Positions 1-6,086 of a stretch of DNA of 6,485 nucleotides are shown in pieces; positions within the stretch are counted from its first letter, which is position 1; every line of letters begins with the position of its first letter. The stretch comes from an uncultured Dechloromonas sp. Its GTDB lineage: Bacteria > Pseudomonadota > Gammaproteobacteria > Burkholderiales > Rhodocyclaceae. The notes under the pieces were generated by a model that saw nothing but the letters and a program-made list of their open reading frames with translations, was not told the origin of the DNA and did not search any database. The stretch spans positions 1 to 6,485 of the forward strand of contig CAMKYP010000229.1 of assembly GCA_946477505.1 (NCBI GenBank), read 5' to 3'. The position numbers were made by a program, and so were the translations under genes.

Positions 1-728
1 TGATGTCGCGCCGTGGCGTGACGCCGGCCATCGCCAAGGAAGCGATGCGTCGCAAGCCGACGGTCATCGGCGCCATGCTGCTCAAGCTCGGCTACGCCGA
101 CGGCATGATCTGCGGCACGACTGGCCAGTACAGCCACCACCTCGGCGTGATCAGTCAAATCATCGGCAAACGCAATGGCGTCAATACCATGGCAGCCATG
201 AACTACCTGATGCTGCCGGGACGTTCGCTGTTCATTTGCGATACCCACGTCAACGAAAATCCGAACGCTCAGGAAATCGCCGAAATGACCCTGCTGGCGG
301 CGGAACAGGTCAAGCGCTTCGGCAGCCAGCCGAAGGTGGCCCTGCTTTCCCACTCCAACTTCGGTTCGTCGACCTCGGAGTCGGCCCGCAAGATGGGCGT
401 TGCGGCCGGTCTGATCAGTGCCATGTCGGCGGGCGAGCTGGAAGTCGACGGCGAAATGCATGGCGACTCCGCGTTGAGCGAAGCCATTCGTCGCGAGGCC
501 AATCCGGATTCTCCGCTCAAGGGCGAAGCCAATCTGTTGATCATGCCGAACATCGACGCGGCCAACATCTCCTACAACCTGATCAAGATGACCGGCGGCG
601 AAGGCGTGACCATCGGTCCCATCCTGCTAGGCGTTGAAAAACCGGTACATGTCCTGACCTCGACGACAACGGTGCGTCGCCTGGTCAACATGACCGCATT
701 GGCGGTCGTCGAATCGACCGAGCGCTGA
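1..728 (+). CDS. maeB: NADP-dependent malic enzyme, C-terminal phosphotransacetylase-like domain (5'-truncated by window edge)
   Basis: This is the final 242 or so residues of a MaeB-type malic enzyme, which oxidatively decarboxylates malate to pyruvate with NADP in the cytosol. Only the C-terminal phosphotransacetylase-like domain is in view. In known MaeB proteins this domain lacks transacetylase activity and serves assembly and acetyl-CoA regulation. Numbering from the ATG at position 3, visible signatures are ALLSHSNFGSS (113-123), DGEMHGDSAL (149-158), MPNIDAANISYNL (181-193), GPILLGVEKPVHVL (205-218) and VRRLVNM (224-230). The SHSNFGS and EMHGD forms favour MaeB over a free-standing Pta, which usually has SFSTKGS-like and DGELQ-like versions. 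The ATG at 3 is almost certainly an internal Met: the preceding partial codon ends in TG and fits Leu, and the malic and NAD-binding domains (about 500 residues) must lie to the left. The gene ends in TGA and is followed by a strong terminator. Confidence 0.93.
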   Translation, partial: MSRRGVTPAIAKEAMRRKPTVIGAMLLKLGYADGMICGTTGQYSHHLGVISQIIGKRNGVNTMAAMNYLMLPGRSLFICDTHVNENPNAQEIAEMTLLAAEQVKRFGSQPKVALLSHSNFGSSTSESARKMGVAAGLISAMSAGELEVDGEMHGDSALSEAIRREANPDSPLKGEANLLIMPNIDAANISYNLIKMTGGEGVTIGPILLGVEKPVHVLTSTTTVRRLVNMTALAVVESTER

Positions 729-745
729 TTTCGCTGTCGGTACAC

Positions 746-781
746 AAAAAAGCCGCCGGGCAGCTGCCCGGCGGCTTTTTT
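746..781. terminator. Bidirectional intrinsic terminator shared by maeB and mpl
   Basis: A 36-bp perfect palindrome consists of six A, a 24-bp self-complementary GC-rich core (752-775, half-site GCCGCCGGGCAG) and six T. Transcribed from either strand it gives a GC-rich stem followed by a U-tract. It sits 18 nt after the maeB stop and 20 nt beyond the mpl stop on the opposite strand, so it can end both convergent transcripts. In RNA the central AGCT probably forms the loop, leaving ten GC-rich base pairs plus the A-U extension. Confidence 0.95.
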
Positions 782-800
782 CATTGTGCGGTGGCGCTAC

Positions 801-2147
801 TCAGTCGGCCAGGGCGTTCAGCAGCTTGCCGTGTATGCCGCCAAATCCTCCGTTGCTCATGACCAAGATGTGGTCGCCGGGTTGTGCGGCCAGGCAGACC
901 TGGTCGACCAGGCGGTCGATATCGTCCTCGACGATGGCCTGCCTTCCCATTGGGGCCAGCGCTTCGCGAGCATCCCAGCCCAGGTTGGCGCCATAGCAGA
1001 AGGTGGCGTCGGCTTCGTTCAGGCTATCCGGGAGCTGCGATTTCATCGTGCCCAGCTTCATCGTGTTCGAACGCGGCTCGAGCACGGCAAGAATGCGGCC
1101 GCGCCCGATCTTGCGGCGCAGGCCGGCAACGGTGGTGGCAATGGCGGTCGGATGGTGGGCGAAATCGTCGTAAACCGTGATACCCCGTACGACGCCCCTG
1201 ACCTCCATGCGTCGTTTGACGTTCTCGAAGCGCGACAAGGCATCCAGGCCTTGTGCCGGCGTTACGCCGACGTGGCGGGCAGCCAGCAGGGCGGCGCAGG
1301 CGTTGGCACGATTGTGGTCGCCCGACAGCTCCCAGCGCGAGCGGCCGATCAGGCCGTCCGGGCCATGCAAGACCAGCTCGCCGCGCGCATCGTCGCCGCT
1401 CACACGGTACCCGTTCGGATCGTTGAAACGTTCGACCGGCGTCCAGCAGCCGCGTTGCAGTACGCGCTCCAGGCTGGCTTCGGCAGCGTTCGAGACGATC
1501 AGTCCGGACTGGGGAAGAGTGCGGACAAGGTGGTGGAACTGTGTCTCGATAGCGGCAAGATCGCTGAAAATGTCGGCGTGATCGAACTCCAGATTGTTGA
1601 GGACGGCCGTCCGCGGGCGGTAATGAACGAATTTCGATCGCTTGTCGCAGAAAGCCGTGTCGTATTCGTCGGCCTCAATGACAAAGAACGGCGTGCCGCC
1701 GAGGCGGGCCGAGACACCGAAATTGAGCGGTACGCCACCGATCAGGAAACCCGGTTCCATGTTGGCGTCTTCGAGTATCCAGGCCAGCATCGAGCTGGTG
1801 GTCGTCTTGCCGTGCGTGCCGGCGACGCCGAGCACCCAGCGGCCCTGTAGCACGTTCTCGGCCAGCCATTGCGGACCGGAAACATAGGGCAAGCCCTTGT
1901 CGAGAATGGCCTCGAGCAGCGGGTTGCCGCGCGATACGGCGTTGCCGATGACGAAGATATCCGGCTTGAGGGCCAGTTGGTCCGCAGCGAACCCCTCGAT
2001 CAGCTCGATGCCGGCGTCCCGCAGCAGGTCGCTCATCGGCGGATAGACGTTGGCGTCGCAGCCAGTGACCTTGTGTCCGGAGTCGACGGCCAGTTGCGCG
2101 ATGCCGCCCATGAAAGTGCCGCAGATACCCAGAATATGAATGTGCAT
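801..2147 (-). CDS. mpl: UDP-N-acetylmuramate:L-alanyl-gamma-D-glutamyl-meso-diaminopimelate ligase
   Basis: Mpl is a cytosolic Mur-family ligase. It re-attaches the recycled murein tripeptide L-Ala-D-Glu-mDAP to UDP-MurNAc using ATP, bypassing MurC, MurD and MurE. The 448 residues match the family's usual length. The N-terminus MHIHILGICGTFMGG is the characteristic Mpl start, which supports the ATG at 2147 despite no clear Shine-Dalgarno sequence. In order: N-terminal UDP-sugar-binding domain (1-100), ATP loop GTHGKTT (110-116), acidic EADEYD (158-163), NLEFDHADIF (185-194), GDHNRANACAA (276-286), FENVKRRMEVRG (307-318), YDDFAHHPTAI (326-336), EPRSNTMK (357-364) and the C-terminal SNGGFGGIHGKLL (431-443). 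The C-terminal GGFGGIH ending, the TFMGG start and the RRMEVRG stretch distinguish it from MurC. All expected motifs look intact. It converges on maeB and diverges from the small gene at 2198. Confidence 0.96.
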   Translation of the reverse strand: MHIHILGICGTFMGGIAQLAVDSGHKVTGCDANVYPPMSDLLRDAGIELIEGFAADQLALKPDIFVIGNAVSRGNPLLEAILDKGLPYVSGPQWLAENVLQGRWVLGVAGTHGKTTTSSMLAWILEDANMEPGFLIGGVPLNFGVSARLGGTPFFVIEADEYDTAFCDKRSKFVHYRPRTAVLNNLEFDHADIFSDLAAIETQFHHLVRTLPQSGLIVSNAAEASLERVLQRGCWTPVERFNDPNGYRVSGDDARGELVLHGPDGLIGRSRWELSGDHNRANACAALLAARHVGVTPAQGLDALSRFENVKRRMEVRGVVRGITVYDDFAHHPTAIATTVAGLRRKIGRGRILAVLEPRSNTMKLGTMKSQLPDSLNEADATFCYGANLGWDAREALAPMGRQAIVEDDIDRLVDQVCLAAQPGDHILVMSNGGFGGIHGKLLNALAD

Positions 2148-2197
2148 GTCACAGAGACCCGTTAGAATGGGGGCGATTTTACCTTGATCGAGTCCCC
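2148..2197. promoter_or_regulatory. Divergent promoter region between mpl and the nucleotidyltransferase-like gene
   Basis: The only non-coding DNA between the two divergent start codons is 50 bp, so both promoters must overlap here or reach into the coding ends. A TAGAAT box on the + strand (2163-2168) and a TAAAAT box on the - strand (2181-2176) each match the sigma-70 -10 consensus at five of six positions. Each lies about 28-30 nt from its ATG. Neither has a convincing -35 element at 16-18 bp, so the promoter assignment is tentative. For the rightward gene a weak GAG (2190-2192) sits 5 nt before the ATG. Confidence 0.35.
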
Positions 2198-2788
2198 ATG
2201 ACCCGTCATGAACGGCAACGCCCGAGTCACGCTACCCGGGCCAGTATCGCCAGTGCCGCAGCCCGCCTGATGGCTGAGGATGGCATTACCGACTTTCATC
2301 TCGCCAAGAAAAAGGCTGCCCGCCAGCTGGGGCTGCCCGAGCATACGCGGTTCCCCGATAACGCCGAAGTCGAGGCCGAGCTACGCGCCTATCTCAGCCT
2401 TTATCAGGGTGACGGGCATGCCGCGATGCTAAAGGCGATGCGCCAATCGGCGCTCGAGTTGCTCGAACTGCTGGCCCCGTTCAATCCCTATCTGGCCGGC
2501 TCCGTTCTCGAAGGGACGGCCGGCGAACATTCGCGCATCGATATCCTGCTGTTTGCCGACAGCGCAAAGGAAGTCGAGATCTTCCTGCTCAATCGTGGTG
2601 TCGATGTCGATCATGTCGAGCCGCGAAATGAGCGCGTCGAAGCCGTTCTGGTGATGGAAACGGACACAGTCGACGCCAATCTTGTTATTATGCCGCCGCA
2701 TCTTGAGCGGGTGAGCTTGAAGTATCGCGATGGAAGGTCGCGCGAGCGCATTCGCGCCGATGCCCTCAGGGTCTTGATTTCCGAGTAA
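2198..2788 (+). CDS. Uncharacterised protein with degenerate nucleotidyltransferase-like core
   Basis: I do not recognise a named function for this 196-residue, apparently soluble protein, which has no signal peptide or membrane segment. Residues 15-48 form a basic, Ala-rich helical stretch (IASAAARLMAEDGITDFHLAKKKAARQLGLPE) faintly like the first helices of TetR regulators. Residues 54-95 are helical and charged. From 101 the sequence resembles the polymerase-beta/MNT nucleotidyltransferase motif: Gly101-Ser102, nine residues, then Ser-Arg-Ile-Asp (112-115) followed by hydrophobic ILLF. In active enzymes that stretch reads Ser-Asp-x-Asp, so the first metal-binding Asp is Arg113 here, while Asp115 and a possible third Asp (Asp159 in VDANLVIMP) remain. 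A pseudo-enzyme, or an unrelated fold with chance resemblance, are both possible. The ATG at 2198 is the first usable start. The gene is divergent from mpl and lies 39 nt upstream of aroQ on the same strand. GC content and codon style match the neighbours, so nothing suggests transfer. Confidence 0.8.
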   Translation: MTRHERQRPSHATRASIASAAARLMAEDGITDFHLAKKKAARQLGLPEHTRFPDNAEVEAELRAYLSLYQGDGHAAMLKAMRQSALELLELLAPFNPYLAGSVLEGTAGEHSRIDILLFADSAKEVEIFLLNRGVDVDHVEPRNERVEAVLVMETDTVDANLVIMPPHLERVSLKYRDGRSRERIRADALRVLISE

Positions 2789-2827
2789 ACTGGACAAAAT
2801 GCTGCGATTTGCGGCAAACTTGCTGCC

Positions 2828-3307
2828 ATGACGAAGCGAAAAGCATCTTCCAAGTCAGCTGACAAGATTCGCATCCTGGTCATTCACGGACCCAATCTGA
2901 ACCTGCTGGGTACCCGCGAGCCAGAGCATTACGGTCGTGTCACCCTCTCCGACATCAACATGGCGCTTGCCCGGATGGCCGAGGGGGCAAGTGTCGATCT
3001 GGAAACATTTCAAAGCAACCATGAAGGTGCGTTGATCGAACGCATTCATGCCGCCCGTGAACAGGGCGTGCGGGCGATCATCATCAATCCGGCGGCCTAC
3101 ACGCACACCAGCGTGGCGCTGCGCGACGCACTTGCCGCCGTTGCCATTCCCTTTGTCGAAGTGCATTTGTCCAACGTGCATGCCCGCGAGCCTTTCCGGC
3201 ATCACTCGTATTTTTCCGACCTGGCCATCGGCGTCATTTGCGGCCTGGGTCATGAGGGCTACCTGCTCGCCCTCGAATACCTGCTCAACAAGCTTCATAT
3301 CGAATAG
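2828..3307 (+). CDS. aroQ: Type II 3-dehydroquinate dehydratase
   Basis: AroQ catalyses dehydration of 3-dehydroquinate to 3-dehydroshikimate in the shikimate pathway and normally forms a cytosolic dodecamer. The family signature is complete: HGPNLNLLG (20-28) with Asn23, the lid Arg30 and catalytic Tyr35 in [23 protein letters not shown] (87-100) with His93, and [17 protein letters not shown] (111-127). The last segment holds catalytic His113 and substrate-binding Arg120 and Arg124, assigned by aligning from memory to the Mycobacterium tuberculosis enzyme. The 159 residues slightly exceed the common 145-150 because of a Lys/Ser-rich N-terminal tail (about 13 residues) before the first strand. 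The ATG at 2828 is the only ATG before the conserved core, so the tail appears real. Its Shine-Dalgarno is weak. It begins 39 nt after the preceding gene and is followed by accB after 57 nt. Confidence 0.96.
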   Translation: MTKRKASSKSADKIRILVIHGPNLNLLGTREPEHYGRVTLSDINMALARMAEGASVDLETFQSNHEGALIERIHAAREQGVRAIIINPAAYTHTSVALRDALAAVAIPFVEVHLSNVHAREPFRHHSYFSDLAIGVICGLGHEGYLLALEYLLNKLHIE

Positions 3308-3332
3308 CCTGGCTTCGGCCGGCTGCATTTTT
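3306..3332 (+). terminator. Possible weak terminator or attenuator after aroQ
   Basis: Starting within the aroQ stop codon, AGCC (3306-3309), one bulged T, and GGC (3311-3313) can pair with GCCGGCT (3318-3324). This closes a UUCG tetraloop, giving a 7-bp stem with a very stable loop. After three bases comes a run of five T (3328-3332). The arrangement is that of a weak intrinsic terminator. The short stem, the bulge, the three-base gap and the short T-run argue for partial read-through into accB rather than full termination. No folding energy was computed. Confidence 0.4.
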
Positions 3333-3349
3333 GCGTTCTGTGAACGCAA
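3331..3349 (+). promoter_or_regulatory. Inverted repeat in the accB leader
   Basis: TTGCGTTC (3331-3338) and GAACGCAA (3342-3349) are perfect reverse complements separated by TGT. This is an 8-bp stem with a 3-nt loop, ending 2 nt before the accB ribosome-binding site. It could be an mRNA hairpin affecting accB translation or mRNA ends, or a DNA operator half-site pair. In E. coli the accBC operon is known to be autoregulated by AccB, but the site there is not obviously this sequence. The first two bases are shared with the T-run of the preceding hairpin. Confidence 0.4.
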
Positions 3350-3351
3350 CA

Positions 3352-3358
3352 AAAGGAG
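3352..3358 (+). promoter_or_regulatory. Strong ribosome-binding site of accB
   Basis: AAAGGAG lies 6 nt before the ATG at 3365, near-ideal spacing. It is the only strong Shine-Dalgarno in the window and fixes the accB start. Its strength fits the high demand for the biotin carrier protein relative to its neighbours. Confidence 0.85.
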
Positions 3359-3364
3359 TACTTC

Positions 3365-3823
3365 ATGGATCTGCGCAAACTCAAAAAACTCATCGACCTC
3401 GTTCAGGAATCCGGCATCTCGGAACTGGAAGTGACCGAAGGCGAAGAGAAAGTGCGTATCGCCAAGCATTACGGCGCCGTTGCCGCCGCCCCGGTACAGC
3501 AATACATGATGCCGGCCGCCATGCCGGTTGCCGGTTCGGCGCCTGCCGCCTCGGCAGTCAATCTGGACGATGAAGACGAACTGCCGGAAGGCCACGTCGT
3601 CAAGTCGCCGATGGTCGGCACCTTCTACCGTTCCCCGTCGCCGGGCGCCGATGCGTTCGTGCAGGTCGGCCAGACCGTCAAGCAGGGCGAAACCCTGTGC
3701 ATCATCGAGGCCATGAAGCTGCTCAACGAAATCGAAGCCGATGCTTCCGGCGTCATCAAGGCCATCCTCGTCGATAATGGCGAACCGGTCGAGTTCGGCG
3801 AACCGCTGTTCGTGATCGGCTGA
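3365..3823 (+). CDS. accB: Biotin carboxyl carrier protein of acetyl-CoA carboxylase
   Basis: AccB (BCCP) carries the carboxyl group on a biotin attached to a lysine, moving it between AccC and the AccAD carboxyltransferase to form malonyl-CoA, the first committed step of fatty-acid synthesis. At 152 residues it is close to the E. coli length of 156. The N-terminal segment (1-36, [23 protein letters not shown]) is the usual dimer/AccC-interaction region. Residues 38-68 form the Ala/Pro/Met-rich flexible linker. The biotinyl domain (76-152) contains [19 protein letters not shown] with the BCCP-specific thumb insertion and the biotinylation motif EAMKL, with Lys118 as acceptor. This thumb separates it from the biotinyl domains of other carboxylases. 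The start is fixed by AAAGGAG 6 nt upstream. accC follows after 10 nt, as in most proteobacteria. Confidence 0.98.
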   Translation: MDLRKLKKLIDLVQESGISELEVTEGEEKVRIAKHYGAVAAAPVQQYMMPAAMPVAGSAPAASAVNLDDEDELPEGHVVKSPMVGTFYRSPSPGADAFVQVGQTVKQGETLCIIEAMKLLNEIEADASGVIKAILVDNGEPVEFGEPLFVIG

Positions 3824-3833
3824 GATAGCCATC

Positions 3834-5192
3834 ATGTTCGAGAAAGTTCTTATCGCCAACCGGGGGGAGATTGCCCTCCGCATCCAGCGCGCTTGCCGCG
3901 AGCTGGGTATCAAGACCGTCGTCGTGCATTCCGAGGCTGACCGCGAAGCCAAGTACGTCAAGCTGGCCGACGAATCGGTCTGTATCGGTCCGGCCGCCTC
4001 GTCACTGAGCTACCTGAACGTGCCGGCGATCATTTCGGCGGCCGAAGTGACTGACGCCCAGGCCATCCACCCGGGCTACGGCTTCCTGTCCGAAAACGCC
4101 GATTTTGCCGAGCGTGTCGAAACCTCAGGTTTCGTCTTCATCGGACCGAAAGCGGAAACCATCCGCCTGATGGGCGACAAGGTGTCGGCCAAAGACGCCA
4201 TGAAGGCGGCCGGCGTGCCCTGCGTGCCAGGCTCCGACGGTGCCTTGCCGGAAGATCCCAAGGAAATCGTCAAGATTGCCCGTGCCGTCGGCTACCCGGT
4301 GATCATCAAGGCCGCCGGTGGTGGTGGCGGTCGCGGCATGCGCGTCGTGCATACCGAAGCGGCGCTGGTCAATGCCGTTCAGTTGACCCGTCAGGAAGCC
4401 AACAGCTTCTTCGGTAACCCGGCTGTGTACATGGAAAAGTACCTGGAAAATCCGCGTCACGTGGAAATCCAGGTGCTGGCTGACGAATTCAAGAACGCCA
4501 TCTACCTAGGCGAGCGCGATTGCTCCATGCAGCGCCGCCACCAGAAGGTGATCGAGGAAGCGCCGGCGCCGCATATCCCGGCCCGCCTGATTACCCGCAT
4601 CGGCGAGCGTTGTGCCGAGGCCTGTCGCAAGATCGGCTACCGCGGTGCCGGTACTTTCGAGTTCCTGTACGAGAACGGCGAGTTCTACTTCATTGAAATG
4701 AACACCCGTGTTCAGGTCGAGCACCCGGTGACCGAAATGATCACCGGTGTCGATATCGTGCAGGAGCAGATTCGCGTCGCGGCCGGCGAAAAGCTGCGCT
4801 ACAAGCAGAAGGACATCGCGTTCCGTGGTCACGCCATCGAATGCCGCATCAACGCCGAAGATCCCTTCACGTTCGTGCCGTCTCCCGGCAATATCGAGTT
4901 CTATCATCCGCCGGGCGGTCCGGGTATCCGCGTCGATTCGCACATCTATCAGGGCTACCGCGTCCCGCCGCACTATGATTCGATGGTCGCCAAGGTGATT
5001 TCCTACGGCGATACCCGTGAGCAGGCCATCCGCCGTATGCGCATCGCGTTGTCCGAGATGAGCATCCAGGGCATCAAGACCAACATTCCGCTGCACCAGG
5101 AGCTGATGCTCGATGCCCGCTTCGTCGAGGGCGGCACCAGCATCCACTATCTGGAGCACAAGCTGGCGGATAAGAGCGAGGTCAAGGCGTAA
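3834..5192 (+). CDS. accC: Biotin carboxylase subunit of acetyl-CoA carboxylase
   Basis: AccC uses ATP and bicarbonate to carboxylate the biotin on AccB. At 452 residues it is near the E. coli length of 449, and residue numbering coincides with the E. coli enzyme through the active site. The N-terminal domain starts [16 protein letters not shown]. The ATP-grasp region has Lys116, Lys159, the glycine-rich loop GGGGGRG (162-168), His209, Lys238 in [13 protein letters not shown], and metal ligands Glu276 and Glu288. The catalytic stretch [14 protein letters not shown] (288-301) carries Asn290, Arg292 and Glu296, and Arg338 lies in ECRINAED. No key residue is missing. The stand-alone size, without biotinyl or carboxyltransferase domains, and the accB neighbour make acetyl-CoA carboxylase more likely than pyruvate or propionyl-CoA carboxylase. 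The gene lies 10 nt after accB and 3 nt before prmA, consistent with cotranscription. Confidence 0.98.
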   Translation: MFEKVLIANRGEIALRIQRACRELGIKTVVVHSEADREAKYVKLADESVCIGPAASSLSYLNVPAIISAAEVTDAQAIHPGYGFLSENADFAERVETSGFVFIGPKAETIRLMGDKVSAKDAMKAAGVPCVPGSDGALPEDPKEIVKIARAVGYPVIIKAAGGGGGRGMRVVHTEAALVNAVQLTRQEANSFFGNPAVYMEKYLENPRHVEIQVLADEFKNAIYLGERDCSMQRRHQKVIEEAPAPHIPARLITRIGERCAEACRKIGYRGAGTFEFLYENGEFYFIEMNTRVQVEHPVTEMITGVDIVQEQIRVAAGEKLRYKQKDIAFRGHAIECRINAEDPFTFVPSPGNIEFYHPPGGPGIRVDSHIYQGYRVPPHYDSMVAKVISYGDTREQAIRRMRIALSEMSIQGIKTNIPLHQELMLDARFVEGGTSIHYLEHKLADKSEVKA

Positions 5193-5195
5193 GCG

Positions 5196-6086
5196 ATGTC
5201 CTGGCAAAATGTCAGCTTCCTGACCGACGCATCGCACGCCGAGCCGATGTGCGACGCCTTGCTCGAGGCGGGCGCCTTGTCAGCCAGCATCGAGGATGCG
5301 GATGCCGGCACGCCGGACGAACAACCGCAGTTCGGCGAGCCCGGTTCGGTCAATACGCCGGGCTGGGCGCATTCCAAGGTCGTGGTTCTGCTTGAGCCGG
5401 ATGCCGATGTGGCGACTATACTTGGCGAGGCAGCCAGCGCGATTGGTCTGGCGGAAGTTCCGGCTTTTTCCGTCGAACCGGTCGCCGAGCAGAACTGGGT
5501 GCAGCTGACCCAATCGCAGTTTGATCCGATCCGGGTCTCGGAACGGTTGTGGATCGTTCCCTCCTGGCATGAGTCGCCCGATCCGGCGGCGATCAACTTG
5601 ATTCTCGATCCTGGGATGGCGTTCGGGACCGGCTCGCATCCGACGACACGACTCTGCCTCGAGTGGCTCGAGCGCAATGTATCGGCGGGCAATACCGTGC
5701 TCGACTACGGCTGCGGCTCCGGAATTCTGGCCATTGCGGCGGCGCGCCTCGGTGCCGGGCATGTCGCCGGTGTCGATATCGACCCGCAGGCCGTCGATGC
5801 GGCCAAGGCCAATGCCGAACGCAATGGTGTCACTGCCCTTTTCGTCGATTCGGCCGCTCCGGTGGCCGGCGAGTACGATGTGGTCGTCGCCAACATCCTC
5901 TCCAATCCCTTGCGCGTGCTGGCGCCGGCGATCTGCGCCCATGTCCGCTCTGGCGGGCGGCTGGCGTTGTCGGGCATTCTTCGTGAGCAGGCGGACGAAA
6001 TCGTGGCCATCTACGCGCAGTGGATTCCGCTGCAGGTGGCCGATGTACGCGAGGATTGGGTATGTCTGGCGGGAACCAAGCCCTGA
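5196..6086 (+). CDS. prmA: Ribosomal protein L11 methyltransferase
   Basis: PrmA is a cytosolic S-adenosylmethionine-dependent enzyme that trimethylates lysines and the N-terminus of ribosomal protein L11. At 296 residues it matches the family (E. coli 293). Residues 1-70 form the N-terminal L11-recognition domain (MSWQNVSF, then ALLEAGALSASIED). The linker and entry to the catalytic domain carry EQNWVQLTQSQFDPI (98-112) and LDPGMAFGTGSHPTTRLCL (137-155). SAM motif I is VLDYGCGSGILAIAA (168-182), the acidic strand VDID is at 193-196, and the catalytic NILSNPL is at 233-239, all typical. It starts 3 nt after the accC stop, with an AAGG (5184-5187) inside the accC tail as a plausible ribosome-binding site. 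Its stop overlaps the next start by one base (TGATG). Both junctions suggest translational coupling within the accBC operon. Confidence 0.97.
   Translation: MSWQNVSFLTDASHAEPMCDALLEAGALSASIEDADAGTPDEQPQFGEPGSVNTPGWAHSKVVVLLEPDADVATILGEAASAIGLAEVPAFSVEPVAEQNWVQLTQSQFDPIRVSERLWIVPSWHESPDPAAINLILDPGMAFGTGSHPTTRLCLEWLERNVSAGNTVLDYGCGSGILAIAAARLGAGHVAGVDIDPQAVDAAKANAERNGVTALFVDSAAPVAGEYDVVVANILSNPLRVLAPAICAHVRSGGRLALSGILREQADEIVAIYAQWIPLQVADVREDWVCLAGTKP

Noticed and set aside
786..1850. Long (354-codon) open frame on the + strand, opposite mpl
   Set aside because: It lies entirely antisense to an intact, motif-complete mpl, starts just after the terminator, and its translation is rich in Ala, Arg, Gly and Val with no recognisable motif. 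In GC-rich DNA, codon bias readily opens the opposite strand, so I read it as a shadow.
2808..2818. Small palindrome TTTGC-G-GCAAA before the aroQ start
   Set aside because: The single-base centre cannot form an RNA hairpin without losing inner pairs, and an 11-bp symmetric site is expected by chance often enough that no operator can be claimed.
2774..2820. Possible sigma-70 promoter just upstream of aroQ (TTGATT at 2774, TGGACA at 2791)
   Set aside because: TGGACA matches the -35 consensus at five of six positions, but the best -10 at 17-18 bp spacing (CAAACT, 2815-2820) matches only three of six and would start transcription at the ATG. TTGATT likewise has no good partner. The evidence is too weak to list as a feature.
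3485..3560. Ala/Pro/Met repetitive stretch within accB
   Set aside because: This is the normal flexible linker between the N-terminal region and the biotinyl domain of BCCP, not an inserted repeat or frameshift.
2855..3961. Long (368-codon) open frame on the - strand across aroQ, accB and the start of accC
   Set aside because: It spans three well-supported genes in antisense and crosses their intergenic gaps without any domain. The Asp/His/Gly/Arg-rich translation is typical of the reverse complement of GC-rich coding DNA.
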